A DNA stretch of 25,273 nt from Beroe ovata (Eukaryota > Ctenophora > Nuda > Beroida > Beroidae): NCBI GenBank assembly GCA_946803715.1, contig CAMPET010000055.1, positions 317,002 through 342,274 on the forward strand, in the 5' to 3' direction. The stretch's first letter is position 1, and each line of letters begins with the position of its first letter. Made by a program: the position numbers and the translations under genes. Shown here one piece after another: positions 1 to 10,753 of this stretch. Below the pieces are notes generated by a model. The model made no database searches, was not told the origin of the DNA, and worked only from the letters and a program-made list of their open reading frames with translations.

Positions 1-27
1 CACACACACACACACACACACACACAC
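1..27. repeat. (CA)n microsatellite at window edge
   Basis: An uninterrupted CA dinucleotide run opens the window and probably continues beyond it. It is simple sequence with no coding content. Confidence 0.95.
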
Positions 28-2243
28 ATGGGTATCTGTACATGTTATTTAAAGAGGGGTATTAACAACCACTGCAATTGGTTCATACAATTATCAGGGT
101 GCCTTATTCAATCACCTTATTTGTTAATCGCTCAATAGGTGACTACTGACTATGTCACTTAATACGGGCACTGCCACTGACTAAGCACATGTGTTTAAGT
201 GACAATAAACAATTCATGATTATTATTCCTGAAATATGATAAAATGAACAGAATCCTTAAATGGCACTTAGATTTGACCTCAAAAGGATCCAATACTTCC
301 TTCTTCAAATATACAATGTTCAAACTTTCAAATATTCAATGTTCATACGTTGTGTGGAAAGTATGGGTCCCTTTATGAGACATTAATTAATGGGCATTAG
401 TGTCAGCGGAATAGCATTAACAACATCAATGGCACGTGTATAGGTATTAGCTAATTTTAAGTACCACATAAATTAGGTTACTCTTCATGATTAACCACTT
501 CTTATTGGACATAAGTGTGACCTCTCTATTTCAGGGGTCTGTTTTCGGCCCCGCTATTTGATTTTCCCGCTACTCAATTCATCATGAATAGGGTAATTTT
601 CATCCTCTATAGCCATGAAAATTGTAATTCCTTCAGCCTCACCAAAAATGGAAAAAGTTAGATTTTGGAATCAGTTCCTTAGTACAAAATAGTTCTGCAA
701 AGTCTGTAAAGTGATGAGGTTGTAATGAGGGAAATTGCCATCGCATAGTTAGCTGCCTAAATGCAGGGGGTTGTAAATTTCGTATAGAATTCTCAAAGGA
801 CCTGTGAACCACGATAGGAATTCCGTAGAAAACATGAATTTCAGATGTTCTTGGCACGAGTGAATTATGATTGTCGACACTCAATCGTCTCTCGTAACAC
901 TTCCCAAAGAAACTGTAACAATATGGTACTAATTTGTGTAATTGTATCCATGAAGTGGGAACAATTGATAACAAACATCATATATGCGGCGAGGATGTGA
1001 TAAGATGGAAGTAGCATACTCATACGGCATCAATTTACATTTCCGTGCGCATGGTTTATTCATTTATCCGTGAAATTAATTCACCAAATTCCGCGAATTT
1101 ATCGCCAAAGTTTGCAATTTATTTGATTTAACCCTATTTTTCAGAACCGCGTGTCACAGTGTTCACACGATGCCAACGTCATGAGGATGCGTCACAAACA
1201 GGTAACCAATCACAGACCAGTATTTGTGTCACGTGCACTCATTTGACCAATGGGAGACGAGAATTAGCAGCACACGTGCTTTTGAATTGTCACATGTCAA
1301 AACAATCGGCTATTCTCCCGCCAAATTTGTATTAATTTCATTACCAATAACCTTGTAGTATAGTGAATAGTACCATTGATACGATATCCAATATGAATTA
1401 CCCTCAAATTAATGGGACACCCTACAACCTGTAGCACCCAAATTTGAGTTGTGGGTTTCACAGTACTTAAGTCTGAAGGAGGGGACATGTTCGAATGATC
1501 AATGAGTAATGAAATGGTTCCCATAATGATCCTTCTGGTAATGAACAATGGGAATGAACAATATTCCTCCTGATCCTGCTTGCATGGTCGCTAGATCTCC
1601 AAGCTTGTAAGTTTCGCTTGCACCAGCTGCACACATATCCTTCCTGCACAACAGACCCTGCTTCCCATACAAGATGTTACCATAGCAACAAGCAAGCTTT
1701 CTGCACACCAGCTGATCTCTCCAAAACTGCGTCTTTTCTCTCCCCTCTTCACAGCAAGCATGATAACTTTGTTTATTGTGCATGTCGAATTAAAGAGAGA
1801 AAAACTTCCCCCTGGGAAGCAAGGGGAAAAGAGGTGTGCATGCTAAATGTCCGACTATAACAATGCACTAGAAAATTCCATGTCACGATAGTTTCATGTG
1901 AGCATTGGATAGACCCATTATAGGAAGCGTGCTCCAATGATAATGGGAAGTGCTAAGTACCGATATACGCGATGTTTAGTGAGATATGGGATAGGTATTA
2001 GGTAGCAGAAGTTCCCTCATTATGGACGTGTGCCTGGGATTTTAGTATCTCGTATCCTGGCAAGCATCCAGTTAGCGAGTCTTTAACGATTTCAATTGAA
2101 ACTAAACAGTCCAAGGGTAAATAAGTAAATAATGCCTGAGTGGTGTCGAAAGCCGACATAGAAAGAAAGTTCGATAATTCTTGAAAAAACACACATCACA
2201 CCCACATGTCCAAACACTTTTGTTACACAAAATCTCCCCGCAG
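28..2243. other. Non-coding stretch upstream of the first visible Myb exon
   Basis: I find no exon with recognisable protein similarity here on either strand. The Myb R1-R3 DNA-binding repeats, with their regularly spaced tryptophans, should precede the exons that follow, but they are not visible. The stretch is therefore either a long intron (longer than any other in this window) or the upstream region of a shorter Myb transcript. The longest open frame, on the minus strand at about 639-974, has no in-frame ATG at its 5' end and no family features. A promoter-like motif cluster at 1176-1325 is listed separately. Confidence 0.6.
1176..1325. promoter_or_regulatory. Cell-cycle-type promoter motif cluster (CRE, CCAAT, E-box, CHR-like, E2F)
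   Basis: Within 150 bp there is a CRE half (ACGTCA, 1176-1181), two CCAAT boxes (1206-1210, 1247-1251), two CACGTG E-boxes (1230-1235, 1273-1278), a CHR-like TTTGAA (1281-1286) and an E2F-type CCCGCCAAA (1317-1325). A third CCAAT lies at 1344-1348. Paired CCAAT boxes with CHR and E2F sites are typical of animal cell-cycle genes, including vertebrate MYBL2. No transcription start is proven. The cluster could serve a Myb transcript to the right or a gene to the left. Confidence 0.4.
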
Positions 2244-3317
2244 ATGGAGTTACAGAGTCAGAGGCTACACCACCATCACCATCAACAGCAGCCTCCCCCC
2301 TCCATCGTGAGACAATGCAGACACAGAACACAGAGGTAAGAGCTCGTGTTCTGGAGTGTCGAGTGTATGTTGACGAGTTGTTACTTTGTGATGAAATGTG
2401 ATTTTTGGATCTATTGCAAGATAAGACACGTAGCCATTTTAATGAAATTGTCACACCACAAATCCTGCTAACCCAAATCCTGTTCACCCCAAATCCTGCT
2501 CACCCAATTCCTGATCTTGACACCACACTCCCACATCAGGCCCGTGGACACCACACACCCTACCTCCTCCTCTGTGGTAGTCAAATTAGAGGCCCCCGTG
2601 CAGGGTGATATGAAACCGTCTGTGAGGGCTGTATCTCCTAACAATATGGGCGTGCTAGTGAGAGGTAAGGGATGTTAGAGACTGAATCATTGAATCTTAT
2701 AAGAGACTTTATCGTGGAGAAAAAGTTTGCCATGGCAACTTGGTACTTTGCTGACGATTACTCCCGGGGCCTCTGACATTCCCCCTCTTACGTCGACCAG
2801 AAATCAAGCTATGCAAATTACAATCTGTGAAAACACGAGTTTCTCACCTCTCCCCTCTCTCTCCCTAGCTGGAAGTCAGGAGGGCTGTAAACACAACACC
2901 TCCCACACTACTCCAACTCTATCTGATAGTGGATATGTGGACTCACAGACACCAGAAAATAATGCCATGTGTAAGTAGTGTGAGATGTTACATATTGTTG
3001 TGGAGTTTAATAAGTTACACTCGATGTCATTATGGTGTGTTATAAGTAGTTAGATGTTACGTATTGTTAAAGTGCGAAAGTTGTTGTTTGACAATCTTAC
3101 ACTCTTACACTGTATTAAACATCGTACAAAACCATACATCATGAGATTCATTTCCATACTTTGAGCTCTTCTGTTCACGTGGTAGGAGTAGAACTCTCCG
3201 AACATTCACACTTGAGTCGATTCATGAGTATATGAATATTGTATGGATGTTGAATTTAGTGCATACCTGTCATAATTCGTATGTCAGTAATGTCCATTAT
3301 GTACTGTGTATTGTACT

Positions 3318-3368
<51 letters not shown>

Positions 3369-6300
3369 TGAGTTATCGCTGGCGACAGCTTTTGTCTGAT
3401 AAACAGATAATTGGACTATTACGTCACAATCAACACTTGTGAGGTATTCGCAGTTGTTACTGTACAATGGATAAGGAAACTCAACCTCTTGTGTATAACA
3501 CTGTACAATGTATATTGTAAAATGTATAATTGCTGCAGATGTATTTCATTAGCTCGGCTTATCCGAGTGCATCAATGTAATGTACTGCGCATTGTGTATT
3601 GATCAGAACTAACGATTCATTGTAGTTGTGTTTAGTGTATCACTAATCTCACTAATCATCAATAGTGGCAAGTAATAATAAGTGCAAACCCCACTCTAAC
3701 CCCACTCTACTCTCCTCCCCCTAACCCCCTAGCTCACCCCTCCCTAACCCCCATTACTCCACTCTAACCCCTCTACTCCCCAGTGGCCCCATTCCATCCC
3801 GTGGGTCACTCCACCCCAGTCAGACGCTATCCACTCAATACTGGTATGACCTACCTCTCTCCCATCAACATTTCAACAGATGCCTCCAAAGATAGCACTT
3901 TCTTCGAGGAGGTATGTCTTTGAGATCGATTTACGGTTTTCTTGAGTGGTAAATACCGTGAGCTTCATGACAAACTCTGACCTCTGTTGTCGATATTTGA
4001 GTGTTCAAAGCGAAAACCTGCCCTACTTCAGGTTGAAATGGGTGTTAACCTGACCCCTGGCCGTAGCCTGCTGACCCACTCTGAAACCATGCTGGCTAAC
4101 TCTACTTCCCACTCCACAATGCCTGTATCCAGCGCACCCATTATCGGGAACAAAATGACTGTTGCTAGCAACCCCCAGGACATGGCAACCTCCGCTGTTA
4201 CCACAGCAACACACCACCACCATCACCATCAACACCAACTTGGTGGTGTCAACAGTTACCATAACCCACACCATCCTATGTGTGCAGCGTCTAACAGAGC
4301 TGATAAAATCAAGGTAAGCGGAGCGCGTTTTCTTACACTTACAAGTTCCCGCCATAATTTTCGATGCAGCTAAATTTTAATGCCGATAACATAAATTTCG
4401 AGGGATGTTTGTTTTATTAAATATCCCGGCAAACATATAATATTTTCTCCTTCATACTTTGAAACATTCTTCAGTGCTATGTCACGTATTTTGAGAATGA
4501 ATATAATATGAGCGGTTCTATTATCAGGTTTCTGCGAAGAAGGGAGGCAAGGATGATCCATTTGGGGTGTTCAACTTTACTTCTCCCTCAATGAAGAGAA
4601 GGAATAACCAGGATTCGTCTAGTGACGGTAAGAGTGGAGAATTGTAGTACGTAGAGGAAATTCCGTGTTGAATCGCTTTGACGCAAATTTTATGTTTGTT
4701 CCCAAGTCATTGACCATATTGACAATGATCTTGAATAATGTGGTTCAAGATAAAAGCCTTGTATTTTAACTGAGTGTAAATTTGTGCTTTTATCAATGAC
4801 AAGGCTATTGACACGTCGGATTGTATACTTCAAAAACACAGTCATTAATCCTTTTGTTAAGATTATGATACTGAGCTCCATACATACATACAAACAAACA
4901 TACTCTCACACAGTCGCACACACACATACACACACAGACACACAGACACACACACACACACACACAAACAAACAAACAAACACATACATTCGCGCAAATA
5001 TGAACAACATTGACACAACCCAATTTCTCACACTTCTAACGCGGGTCGCTAAGCAACACTGAGGCTACTCATTATGTGACAGCAACGTGTCAGCCACTAT
5101 GAAATCTCTTGACTCTACGATTCAATTATGGGAATATATTTGCACAACTTTATATGGTGCTAGTTCATGATGTTTTATTCTTCTAAATGATCCAGGGGGC
5201 ATCAAATCCAATAACAAACACTGTTACACTAATTAGAATTTGTATTTCCCGCGTAATAAACAAGCACAATCGTATGTTATGTTTGGTGCGAATACAAATC
5301 AGACAATCACTCCATAGATAATCTTCGCAATGAGTTACCTTATCACTTAGCTGTGATAAATCGTGTTTAGGATACAGTAAACAGCTTGACGCTAATTTGA
5401 CACTCCAAATTTCAGTTAGATGACAAATATCGTAGTAGCATGACGTGTTCTCTTTCAGAAGAGTCCAGCTCTGAATCAGAATCTGATGGTGAGGAACAAG
5501 TCCAGACTGTTCACGAGCAGCATCCAAATCCCACGAATTGCTCCTGTATCAACATCCCAACTACAGCACCAAATAGTGGTGTCATGGCAACATCAAGTGG
5601 TGTCATGGCAACATCAAGTGGTGTCATAGCTACACCTCAGAAACAACCAACAGAATCTTCCCTCCACTTGACACCACAACAGCAGACACCGAAGCACAAG
5701 ATCAAGGTTTCACCCTCGGTGTTTATCAGTCCTAATGCGACGGGGTCTGGTGGCATCAATACCTCCAGAGTCGGATACAGCCCTTCACAGGTTATTGAGA
5801 TGAGTGTGAATTTGACACCATCTCTGATTCCTTGCTGATTCTTATCCCAGCTCAGTTTTTATCGACTTTTCGTACACTGATCACCATTTCAGTTCCTCAC
5901 AACACCGATAAAGAAAACTCCGAAAGCGGATTCGAAAGACGCTACCGAGCCCTCGCCGTTCAGCAAAGCTATTGCTGCAACCGAGAAGAAATACGGCCCC
6001 CTTCGCCAGATTTCTGAGGTTGGTTCTGCACTTTGAATGTCTTCGAATGAAGAATGACTTTCAAAATGCGCTTCTTCATGTTATTCATTTTTGTGTTCCA
6101 GGAGCATATCGATGATGATTGGGAAGAAGATATCAAAGCTCTGATCAGAGAGGAGGAAGCGGAAAGAAAGAGGAAGATGAGTCTCAACATTCCATCCCCA
6201 CTGGACTTTGTAAGTAATTGTATGAATAACGTGCTAGGATTAATATATTAGTTGCTAATGGAATTTGTATCATATGCGAGTGTTATTGACGTGTTGAGTG

Positions 6301-7879
6301 TACTGTCAAAGTTGACCGAATTCTGTCCTGTTAACTCTCAGCATTGATTCTCCTTCCTTTTAATCTAATTATTCACACTCGTAACAAAATGTGCAGCACA
6401 CTTTTGGTGTGACTTGTAGTGCATGAATCGTATTTTTAGCACGAACATTTGGAATGTTTGACGTAACGCGCGGTCGCCGAATCAGATTCCACCGCATGAA
6501 CACGCTGTCGTTATGAAGTGGTTGAGGATGTTCGCGCCCAAAAATTGCGCGCCGCGCGCTCAAACTTGTTTACGTATCTTGTAACTGGATCGCTTCTCAG
6601 CCCCAATGGGTGATAATTTGATTAATAATTTAGCTTGTCTAATGCCCTGTAACTTCGGTAAATTTGAAATTTATCGCGGTTCCCTATAGTTGAGCATTTG
6701 GTTTCATCCATGCGCCCTAATTCTTTAATTTGATCAACTAACTATTATTTAATTTCAGAAATACAAAAGAGCGAAATTCAACGATTTCAATCCCACCACG
6801 AAATGTCGAGTAAATCTCTCATCCAAACTCGAAGTCTCTCCTTCACTGGTATGTTCATAGAGAAAGGGAAAAAGTTCATTTCTACAATACGTCAATGAAC
6901 ATATGTCCATCAGAATTTTCAAGAACTCATATGTCCATCAGTATTTTCAAGAACTCATATGTCCATCAGTATTTTCTCTACAATTCTGTTTTGATATACA
7001 CTCAGTTTTTTCTATAAGAAACTCTCTATAAGAAACTGAGCCTAGGATTTCCGAAAATTTAAGAAACTTAGCCTAGGATCCTGAAAAAATTAAGAAACTC
7101 CGTTGATTTACAATTAAGAAACTAAGAAACTTTGAGCCTTAAATTCTTAAATTTGTGTACAGAATCCTAGTACAACGATAATTCTATCAACAGAAAACGT
7201 CTGGCACCTGGGGGCTGCGCCCCCAGACCCCCGCCCCTTCACCTTTATCCGTATACCACACATCTGCCACTTCTGATAGGCATTTTATAGAACACCGATG
7301 GTATAGACTACTAAATTTATTACAACTATGTTGACTCAAGTGAGTTTCGAAAATTGCTATAGGATACAGAATTACAGAAATAAGAAACTGTTAAGAAACA
7401 TGTAGGCTCAAAATCGCGGAAAAATAAGAAACCTCTAGCCTAGGATTTTGATAAGTTTCTTATAAAAAAAACTGAGTGTAGGTACACCAAACTAAATTAC
7501 TCTTCAATCGACAGGAAGACATGGATCAGTATCTGCTGAATGACGCTTCTCTTGTTAAGATTGAGCCAGAGGATCTAGAATGCATTCTCAACGATAAAAC
7601 ACCTCCGGTGAGCAATAAGCATCTTAAACAGCAATCTTAAAATCCAATAAATTGACTTTTTCGCGGGGTTCTCGAAAGATCAGTTCGATTTTTCACGAAA
7701 ATGTGACCACCCGATTATTTCAGTATCACCAGAACCAGCAATTTGACCTGGAGGTTCTCATGAATGCCCCGAGTAAGTCATCCTTTGAGTGGGAAGATAT
7801 TGTGCTCGGAGGGTCTGACGATCAGCGGTGGATGACTGACGTGGCACGAGATTACGTCAGCAGAGTGCTGACATTCTGA
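2244..7879 (+). CDS. Myb transcription factor (A/B/c-Myb family), C-terminal part, 12 exons
   Basis: Exons: 2244-2335, 2540-2664, 2869-2970, 3784-3911, 4032-4313, 4528-4627, 5459-5790, 5893-6018, 6102-6209, 6759-6848, 7515-7607, 7724-7879 (TGA). Phases agree at every junction and give about 577 residues; the N-terminal R1-R3 repeats are missing. Animal Myb landmarks: SPSQFL across the exon 7/8 junction (about 385-390), PFSKAIAATEKKYGPL (exon 8), an acidic EEDI helix (exon 9), and in the last exon WEDIVLGGSDDQ...MTDVAR, matching the C-terminal MuvB-binding segment of vertebrate Myb proteins. Exon 11 has VKIEPED, a SUMO consensus. Low-complexity regions include a His-rich run in exon 5, an acidic Ser-rich run at exon 6/7, and three 7-residue repeats near 5575-5636. 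Exon 1 can also be read in a second frame (DGVTESEATPP...) if exon 2 begins at 2608. The intron after 5790 has an unusual GTTATT donor. Nuclear regulator; A, B and c-Myb cannot be separated. Confidence 0.88.
3327..3365. repeat. (TG)n microsatellite in Myb intron 3
   Basis: A TG dinucleotide run of about 39 bp lies inside the intron between exons 2869-2970 and 3784-3911. It has no coding content. Confidence 0.95.
3685..3783. repeat. C-rich degenerate tandem tract before a Myb acceptor
   Basis: Degenerate units of the type ACTCTAACCCC recur up to the acceptor of the exon starting at 3784. Many runs of four or more C make a long pyrimidine tract. The complementary strand could form G-quadruplexes. 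It resembles CCCTAA telomere repeat only loosely. Confidence 0.7.
4914..4984. repeat. Compound (CA)n / (CAAA)n microsatellite in Myb intron 6
   Basis: Interrupted CA repeats with CAGA interruptions pass into a CAAA tetranucleotide run, inside the 831-bp intron 4628-5458. Open frames across it are translations of the repeat. Confidence 0.95.
6544..6560. repeat. CG-rich odd palindrome in Myb intron 9
   Basis: The tract contains GCGCGCCGCGCGC, an alternating GC run centred on a single C. The same core occurs at about 11844, 11926, 12079 (reverse orientation) and 21942. It lies in the intron 6210-6758. Confidence 0.6.
6900..6976. repeat. 28-bp tandem repeat, 2.75 copies
   Basis: Units start at 6900, 6928 and 6956; each begins CATATGTCCATCAG, and the first differs from the second by one base. 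The array lies in Myb intron 10, 23 bp before the TIR element. Confidence 0.9.
6999..7478. mobile_element. 480-bp TIR element (MITE-like) in Myb intron 10, TA-flanked
   Basis: The ends are inverted repeats: 6999-7023 and the reverse complement of 7454-7478 match at 24 of 25 positions (CACTCAGTTTTTT, then TATAAGAAACT). Both ends are flanked by TA, the target duplication typical of Tc1/mariner-type elements. No transposase is encoded. The interior is full of AAGAAACT motifs next to GCCTAGGAT, plus a GC-rich hairpin (CTGGGGGC, TGC, GCCCCCAG) near 7208-7226. A second copy in inverse orientation starts at 25001, which confirms that it is a dispersed element. Assignment to Tc1/mariner is inference from the TA flank and TIRs. 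Confidence 0.85.
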
Positions 7880-8115
7880 AAACATGCGGTCAGATGAGGC
7901 ATTGGTTGTTTGGGTTTGAACAGTATCAGACTTTGAGCAATGAATGATAAACATTCAGATAACAGCAGACGTTGATTCGAGAAGAAGTGTGAATAGACAT
8001 TTGGTTTTGAAGAGAGTTATTAGAACCGGCGAATATTATTCAATATGAAAACTATGTGAAAAATAACACCCAAGCATATGAATAGGAAAAATAAATCGCA
8101 AACAGTTCGCAAGTC
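7880..8115 (+). other. Myb 3' UTR with AATAAA at 8090-8095
   Basis: AT-rich sequence after the Myb stop. AATAAA at 8090-8095 followed by a T-rich stretch marks the likely transcript end. Confidence 0.6.
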
Positions 8116-8770
8116 ACTTATTTTAAATGGTTTTATTTGTTTTTTATATCGTTTTAACACAACTTATATCATTTTATACAGTTTGAAACCCGTGCTGGGT
8201 TTTAACCTGTGAAAATTTTCATAGCCATTTGAAAATATGGTCAGGACATCCGTAGACATATATTTCTGAAGCTTTTTTCTGAATATTTCTAGACGTTGAA
8301 GCATTGTGCAGGCACATAGTTGATCAGCGTTCCTGTTGACTTTCTTATCTTTTCGAATTCATGGTTTATTTTCGTGATGCTCCTTCATAAAGAATGTTAC
8401 GAAACTCCGATTAAGTATGCATGCTATAATATTTGATGATATGAGAGATTATGCTATATTTATCATGTTATTGACTACACACGGATGATTTCTCAAATGA
8501 TATGAGCGATTTGGTTCCTGTTTATGAGGATTTGACCGCATTTTAGTGTAGGAGAGGAGGAAATATCATCAGTGTAGCGTCTCTGTAAATAGTATATGAT
8601 AGAACACCCTTCGTTTGAAGTAAGCTTTGTTAAAGTAGGATCTTGATTATGGCATGAGATTGTTTCGAGCTGCAATGTCACTGTTATGTCGACTGTAATA
8701 TTTTATCTGTCAAGTTATCACGAAATGGAAACTCAGTATCTTCATTTTCTTCAAGTTTTTCTCTCCCGCC
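8116..8770 (-). other. Convergent intergenic region and DEG/ENaC 3' UTR
   Basis: No coding exon seen. The DEG/ENaC gene ends at 8771 on the minus strand, so this stretch should hold its 3' UTR. Minus-strand AATAAA signals are at about 8365-8370 and 8132-8137. Confidence 0.5.
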
Positions 8771-10753
8771 TCACTGTTTCACCACAGCATACATCACCCT
8801 TGCGACATAGTCCAGCACCTCAGCTAGCGTGGCCACACTCGCGCCAATAAACAATCCCAAGTTCCCACCAAGATCTCCCAGCAGATTAGTCACGCTGTAG
8901 GAGGGAACTTTCTGCACTTTTTCCACGGCCAGCGTCTCAAAGTACACATGGAGAAGTATGTAGTTTTCCTTCAGATCGTCTATACTCTTTATCGAGAGAG
9001 CTGGCGGTGAATCTGTGGGAATATCCATTGTGCAGGGGACTCCCTCTGTCGGCTCCTCTGTGGCTGCCTCAGTCGGTTTTTCAACCAGATTCACCGCAGA
9101 TGCCACTGATGGATAGTCTGCCGTGGAGAGGGAGTAGCTGTAACTTGTACTCGAGCAAGCCTCGTTGCACCAACACTCCCTCACTCGATCGTTGAAGTGT
9201 CCCTGGTGTATCCGTCGAATTGTCTCCTCGGCACACTCCTGATTTTCGTAGAGATTGCAAACCGGGACGTTTTGCAGCGGCATGTGACTCTGCTGGCACT
9301 TACACTCCGTGGCTAGTATTTCTGCGTTGCACGCCAAAGTGCACTTCATCTGCGAGTAGGGACCATTACCCGTCTGCGGGGTTGAGGTGCAATTGGAGTT
9401 CTTGTACGGAGGCCCCAGGTTGTACATTTGGAGGGTGCGGGTGCTGATAAACGCATTACTCCCCGGGGGGATCGCCAGACCGAATTCTTTGATCAGTGGA
9501 GGCTCCTGATAGTGATGGAGCATGACTTTGATCCCTGCACTTTCCTGGGTGTCGGCATAGTCGTTCTGATTGATGTGAATGGTGAAGGTGGCCCCGAAAT
9601 TAGCTCCAGTCCGCTTCACTTTCTTCCTACCATCCGCGTTGAAAGTATAGCAACTTCCTAGTTCTGTGAAACGCTCAGTGAAATGACTTTTCCAGTCGTC
9701 GCCAAGTGGGGTGTTTCCTACTTCATACAAAACCTGCTCTCCAAATTTCACATTGTGGAACATGTCTTCCAAACTGTGTCTCCCTTGAGACTCCAAGACA
9801 TCCATAGTGACAGTCTTTGCCTTTTCTATATCTTCATCGGTTATGACAATCTTCTTCCCCTTCCTTCCCCACACTCTCAAATCCTCGAATTTCTTGACAA
9901 CTTGATTTCTGGGCAAGCTAAGCCATGATTTCCGGTACTTGTTCATATTACAGATCGTGATGGCTGGAAGAGAAAGATTCCCATCTTTTGCGTTTTTGTA
10001 GCTGAGTTTTGTTGAAGTCTCAAATGTGAGATAGTGATTGAAAGCGTTGTAGATGTTGGAGAGGGCATATCCAGTGCAGATCACCCACATGACAAACCAG
10101 AGAAGACGTCTGAAAACAGAACTCTTGTCATCGAAGATGAATCTCACGAAGCTGGCGGTCATGCTCTGAGTGAACTCTCCCACAGATTCAACAATCACCC
10201 CAGTCCGGGATTGTGAGACTTTGTCATCCCCTCCACTCGAGCTATAGTTACTGGAGATGTCTAATGGTATTTTCCTTGTGGTGGCCGGGGTTTCATGCTG
10301 TGATCTCTGCTTCCTTTCCCTAACCTCTCGAGTTAGTTTATCATGATGTGGATTGTGATAGCGAGGTATGTCATACTGAATCTCAGTGGTTTTATCACTG
10401 TTAAAACCAAGGAATCTGCTTTCAACATCCGTCATATTTCGGTAGTAGGCCATGTTAAGTGGGGGTCCATGACTGAACTCAGGATACCCTGGTCGAGACT
10501 GCATCGGGTCACTCGATGCGGGTTTTCTCGTTCTTGTCGGTCTGTGTGTTGACGATGCAGCACGGCTATAATTGAACTCTGTTGGGGGAGGTCGGGCGAG
10601 TTTCCGATCATACTCAGAGTAGTTTTGTCTTGTCTCGTGGTAGGTGGGGGAGATGGTGTGTGCATCGTAGCTGCTCGTTGTATCTTGAGTTGCAGAGTGG
10701 GGCTCTGGCAGAGTTGAGTCTTGACCGCAGAGTGCGGAACTTTCGCTTTCCAT
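8771..10753 (-). CDS. DEG/ENaC/ASIC-family cation channel subunit, intronless
   Basis: A 660-residue ORF from ATG (10753-10751) to TGA; an upstream GTG in frame is not a start. The family forms trimeric sodium-permeable channels in the plasma membrane, gated by peptides, protons or force. Visible: cytoplasmic N-terminus of about 210 residues (usually shorter in the family), TM1 about 217-238, post-TM1 signature LPAITICN (262-269), Cys-rich extracellular domain with CTLACNAEILATECKCQ (471-487), and TM2 about 622-645 with LGDLGGNLGLFIGASVATL including the GAS selectivity motif. The pre-TM1 His-Gly gating motif is not visible; the corresponding stretch reads ASFVRFIFDD (200-209). A basic KVKR (378-381) in the extracellular domain resembles a furin site. 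A Glu/Thr/Pro-rich insert lies at about 558-585. No introns, unlike Myb, IDH3B and API5 nearby. The stimulus cannot be predicted. Confidence 0.93.
   Translation of the reverse strand: MESESSALCGQDSTLPEPHSATQDTTSSYDAHTISPTYHETRQNYSEYDRKLARPPPTEFNYSRAASSTHRPTRTRKPASSDPMQSRPGYPEFSHGPPLNMAYYRNMTDVESRFLGFNSDKTTEIQYDIPRYHNPHHDKLTREVRERKQRSQHETPATTRKIPLDISSNYSSSGGDDKVSQSRTGVIVESVGEFTQSMTASFVRFIFDDKSSVFRRLLWFVMWVICTGYALSNIYNAFNHYLTFETSTKLSYKNAKDGNLSLPAITICNMNKYRKSWLSLPRNQVVKKFEDLRVWGRKGKKIVITDEDIEKAKTVTMDVLESQGRHSLEDMFHNVKFGEQVLYEVGNTPLGDDWKSHFTERFTELGSCYTFNADGRKKVKRTGANFGATFTIHINQNDYADTQESAGIKVMLHHYQEPPLIKEFGLAIPPGSNAFISTRTLQMYNLGPPYKNSNCTSTPQTGNGPYSQMKCTLACNAEILATECKCQQSHMPLQNVPVCNLYENQECAEETIRRIHQGHFNDRVRECWCNEACSSTSYSYSLSTADYPSVASAVNLVEKPTEAATEEPTEGVPCTMDIPTDSPPALSIKSIDDLKENYILLHVYFETLAVEKVQKVPSYSVTNLLGDLGGNLGLFIGASVATLAEVLDYVARVMYAVVKQ

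Noticed and set aside
639-974. Minus-strand open frame of 111 codons
   Set aside because: The first codon is TTG, there is no ATG in the N-terminal half, no family pattern, and no convincing splice partners; probably chance.
3685-3783. Interstitial telomere repeat
   Set aside because: CTAACCC units are irregular and interrupted; no run of exact CCCTAA.
4784-5062. Open frames across the CA/CAAA microsatellite (Thr-His or Val-Cys runs)
   Set aside because: Translations of simple repeats inside a Myb intron.
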